Below, piece by piece: positions 5,879-6,436 of a stretch of 6,436 nt of DNA; the first letter of the stretch is position 1; each line of letters opens with the position of its first letter. Position numbers and translations under genes: made by a program. The stretch covers positions 1-6,436 of the forward strand of contig JAPKXT010000035.1 of the NCBI GenBank assembly GCA_026394695.1, written 5' to 3'. A model generated the notes under the pieces. It had not been told where the DNA came from and did no database searches. It saw nothing but the letters and a program-made list of their open reading frames with translations. This DNA is from Methanoregula sp. (lineage in GTDB: Archaea > Halobacteriota > Methanomicrobia > Methanomicrobiales > Methanospirillaceae).

Positions 5879-6436
5879 TCAGATCTCAATTTCGAAGTCT
5901 TCCGGGGTGAGAGCAGTTGATATCCCACGAAGGCGGAGTATCTCCCGGGTGAGCAGGAAATAGATCATCGAAAGTGCCTTGCGACCTTTATTGTTCGTAG
6001 GGATTACCAGATCCACAAACCTGGTCATGTTGTTGGTGTCGCAGAGGGCGACAACGGGAATTCCACTCTGTACTGCTTCGTTTATGACTTGTGCGTCACC
6101 GATCGGGTCAGTTACAACAACTACCTGGGGTTCAATATATCCATCGAGGACGGGGTTGGTGAGCAGTCCCGGAATAAACCGCCCGGTTGCTGACATTGCG
6201 CCAATGGTATCGGCTAACTTCCTGGCCGGGTACTGTCCGTACTGCCGGGATGTGACAACGAGTATGTTGTGGGCCTCGTACTGGTTTAAGAATTTCGCTG
6301 CGGTCTTGATCCGCGAGTCCGTCTCGCGGATATCAAGGATATAGAGTCCATCACCGCGGACGCGGTAGATGAATTTCTTCATGTCCTCGCTCTTCTGCTG
6401 TGTACCGATGTGGACACCGGCTGCAAGGTATTCCTC
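5879..6436 (-). CDS. rpsB: 30S ribosomal protein S2, archaeal type (N-terminus outside the window)
   Basis: This gene encodes small-subunit ribosomal protein S2, a structural component of the 30S subunit. The reading frame is open at the right edge: 18 codons precede the first visible ATG (6382) and read EEYLAAGVHIGTQQKSED, which is typical S2 sequence, so that ATG is internal and not the start. The visible part is 185 residues, against about 200 for archaeal S2, so roughly 15 residues are missing. Recognisable S2 segments are AAGVHIGTQ near the visible N-terminus, GDGLYILDIRETD, RQYGQYPARKLAD, RFIPGLLTNP, VVVTDPIGDAQVINEA, GIPVVALCDTNN and the late NNKGRKAL; the absence of the long bacterial extension is archaeal. 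It ends in TGA. In many archaea S2 closes a ribosomal protein/RNA polymerase/enolase operon that leads into mevalonate genes, which agrees with the genes following here. Identity is very secure. Confidence 0.97.
   Translation of the reverse strand, partial: EEYLAAGVHIGTQQKSEDMKKFIYRVRGDGLYILDIRETDSRIKTAAKFLNQYEAHNILVVTSRQYGQYPARKLADTIGAMSATGRFIPGLLTNPVLDGYIEPQVVVVTDPIGDAQVINEAVQSGIPVVALCDTNNMTRFVDLVIPTNNKGRKALSMIYFLLTREILRLRGISTALTPEDFEIEI

Noticed and set aside
5979..6344. Plus-strand open frame of 121 codons
   Set aside because: It is the complement of the S2 gene, whose conservation accounts for the lack of stops.
5879..6382. S2 starting at the ATG at 6382
   Set aside because: The frame stays open to the window edge and the 18 upstream codons are conserved S2 sequence, so the ATG is internal.
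1..6436. Mobile element, CRISPR array, tRNA or defence system
   Set aside because: Gaps total under 200 bases, no spaced repeats or tRNA-like cloverleaf were seen, and every gene fits a conserved housekeeping family.

Overview
The window is a stretch of archaeal chromosome in which every recognisable gene lies on the minus strand. Proteins of archaeal type dominate: ribosomal protein S2, a MEMO-family protein, a short mevalonate kinase, isopentenyl phosphate kinase, FMN-dependent (type 2) IPP isomerase, archaeal RNase J and an archaeal-type prenyl diphosphate synthase. This gene order is the familiar euryarchaeal 'S2 - MEMO - mevalonate kinase - IPK - IPP isomerase - RNase J - GGPP synthase' neighbourhood. 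The protein style suggests a methanogen of the class Methanomicrobia, perhaps the order Methanomicrobiales. That placement is inference; the sequence contains no taxonomic marker that I could compare.

Layout, read in the direction of transcription (from high to low coordinates): rpsB, partial at its N-terminus (6436-5879); a 69-base gap holding a hairpin and a TATA-like element; MEMO-family gene (5809-5024); mevalonate kinase, TTG start (5022-4153); IPK (4160-3405, overlapping the previous gene by 8 bases); IPP isomerase (3399-2308, 5 bases after IPK); a 62-base AT-rich gap with a second TATA-like element; RNase J (2245-908); 14 bases; and the prenyl diphosphate synthase (893 to the left edge, C-terminus missing). 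No gap without a gene is longer than 69 bases, and I see no tRNA, rRNA, CRISPR array, insertion sequence or phage gene.

Four of the seven genes form an isoprenoid module. Mevalonate kinase makes 5-phosphomevalonate, IPK phosphorylates isopentenyl phosphate to IPP, the isomerase interconverts IPP and DMAPP, and the last gene condenses them into the C20 precursor of archaeal ether lipids. No phosphomevalonate kinase or diphosphomevalonate decarboxylase is present here, and the presence of IPK fits the archaeal variant of the mevalonate pathway. The three genes that do not belong to the pathway (S2, MEMO, RNase J) are the interesting part of the context. MEMO in particular is wedged against mevalonate kinase so tightly that the ribosome binding site of the kinase lies in the last codons of MEMO.

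I do not see a new system here. It is a well-conserved housekeeping cluster, and the points worth following are the unexplained role of the MEMO protein, the two intergenic regulatory candidates and the start-codon choices.
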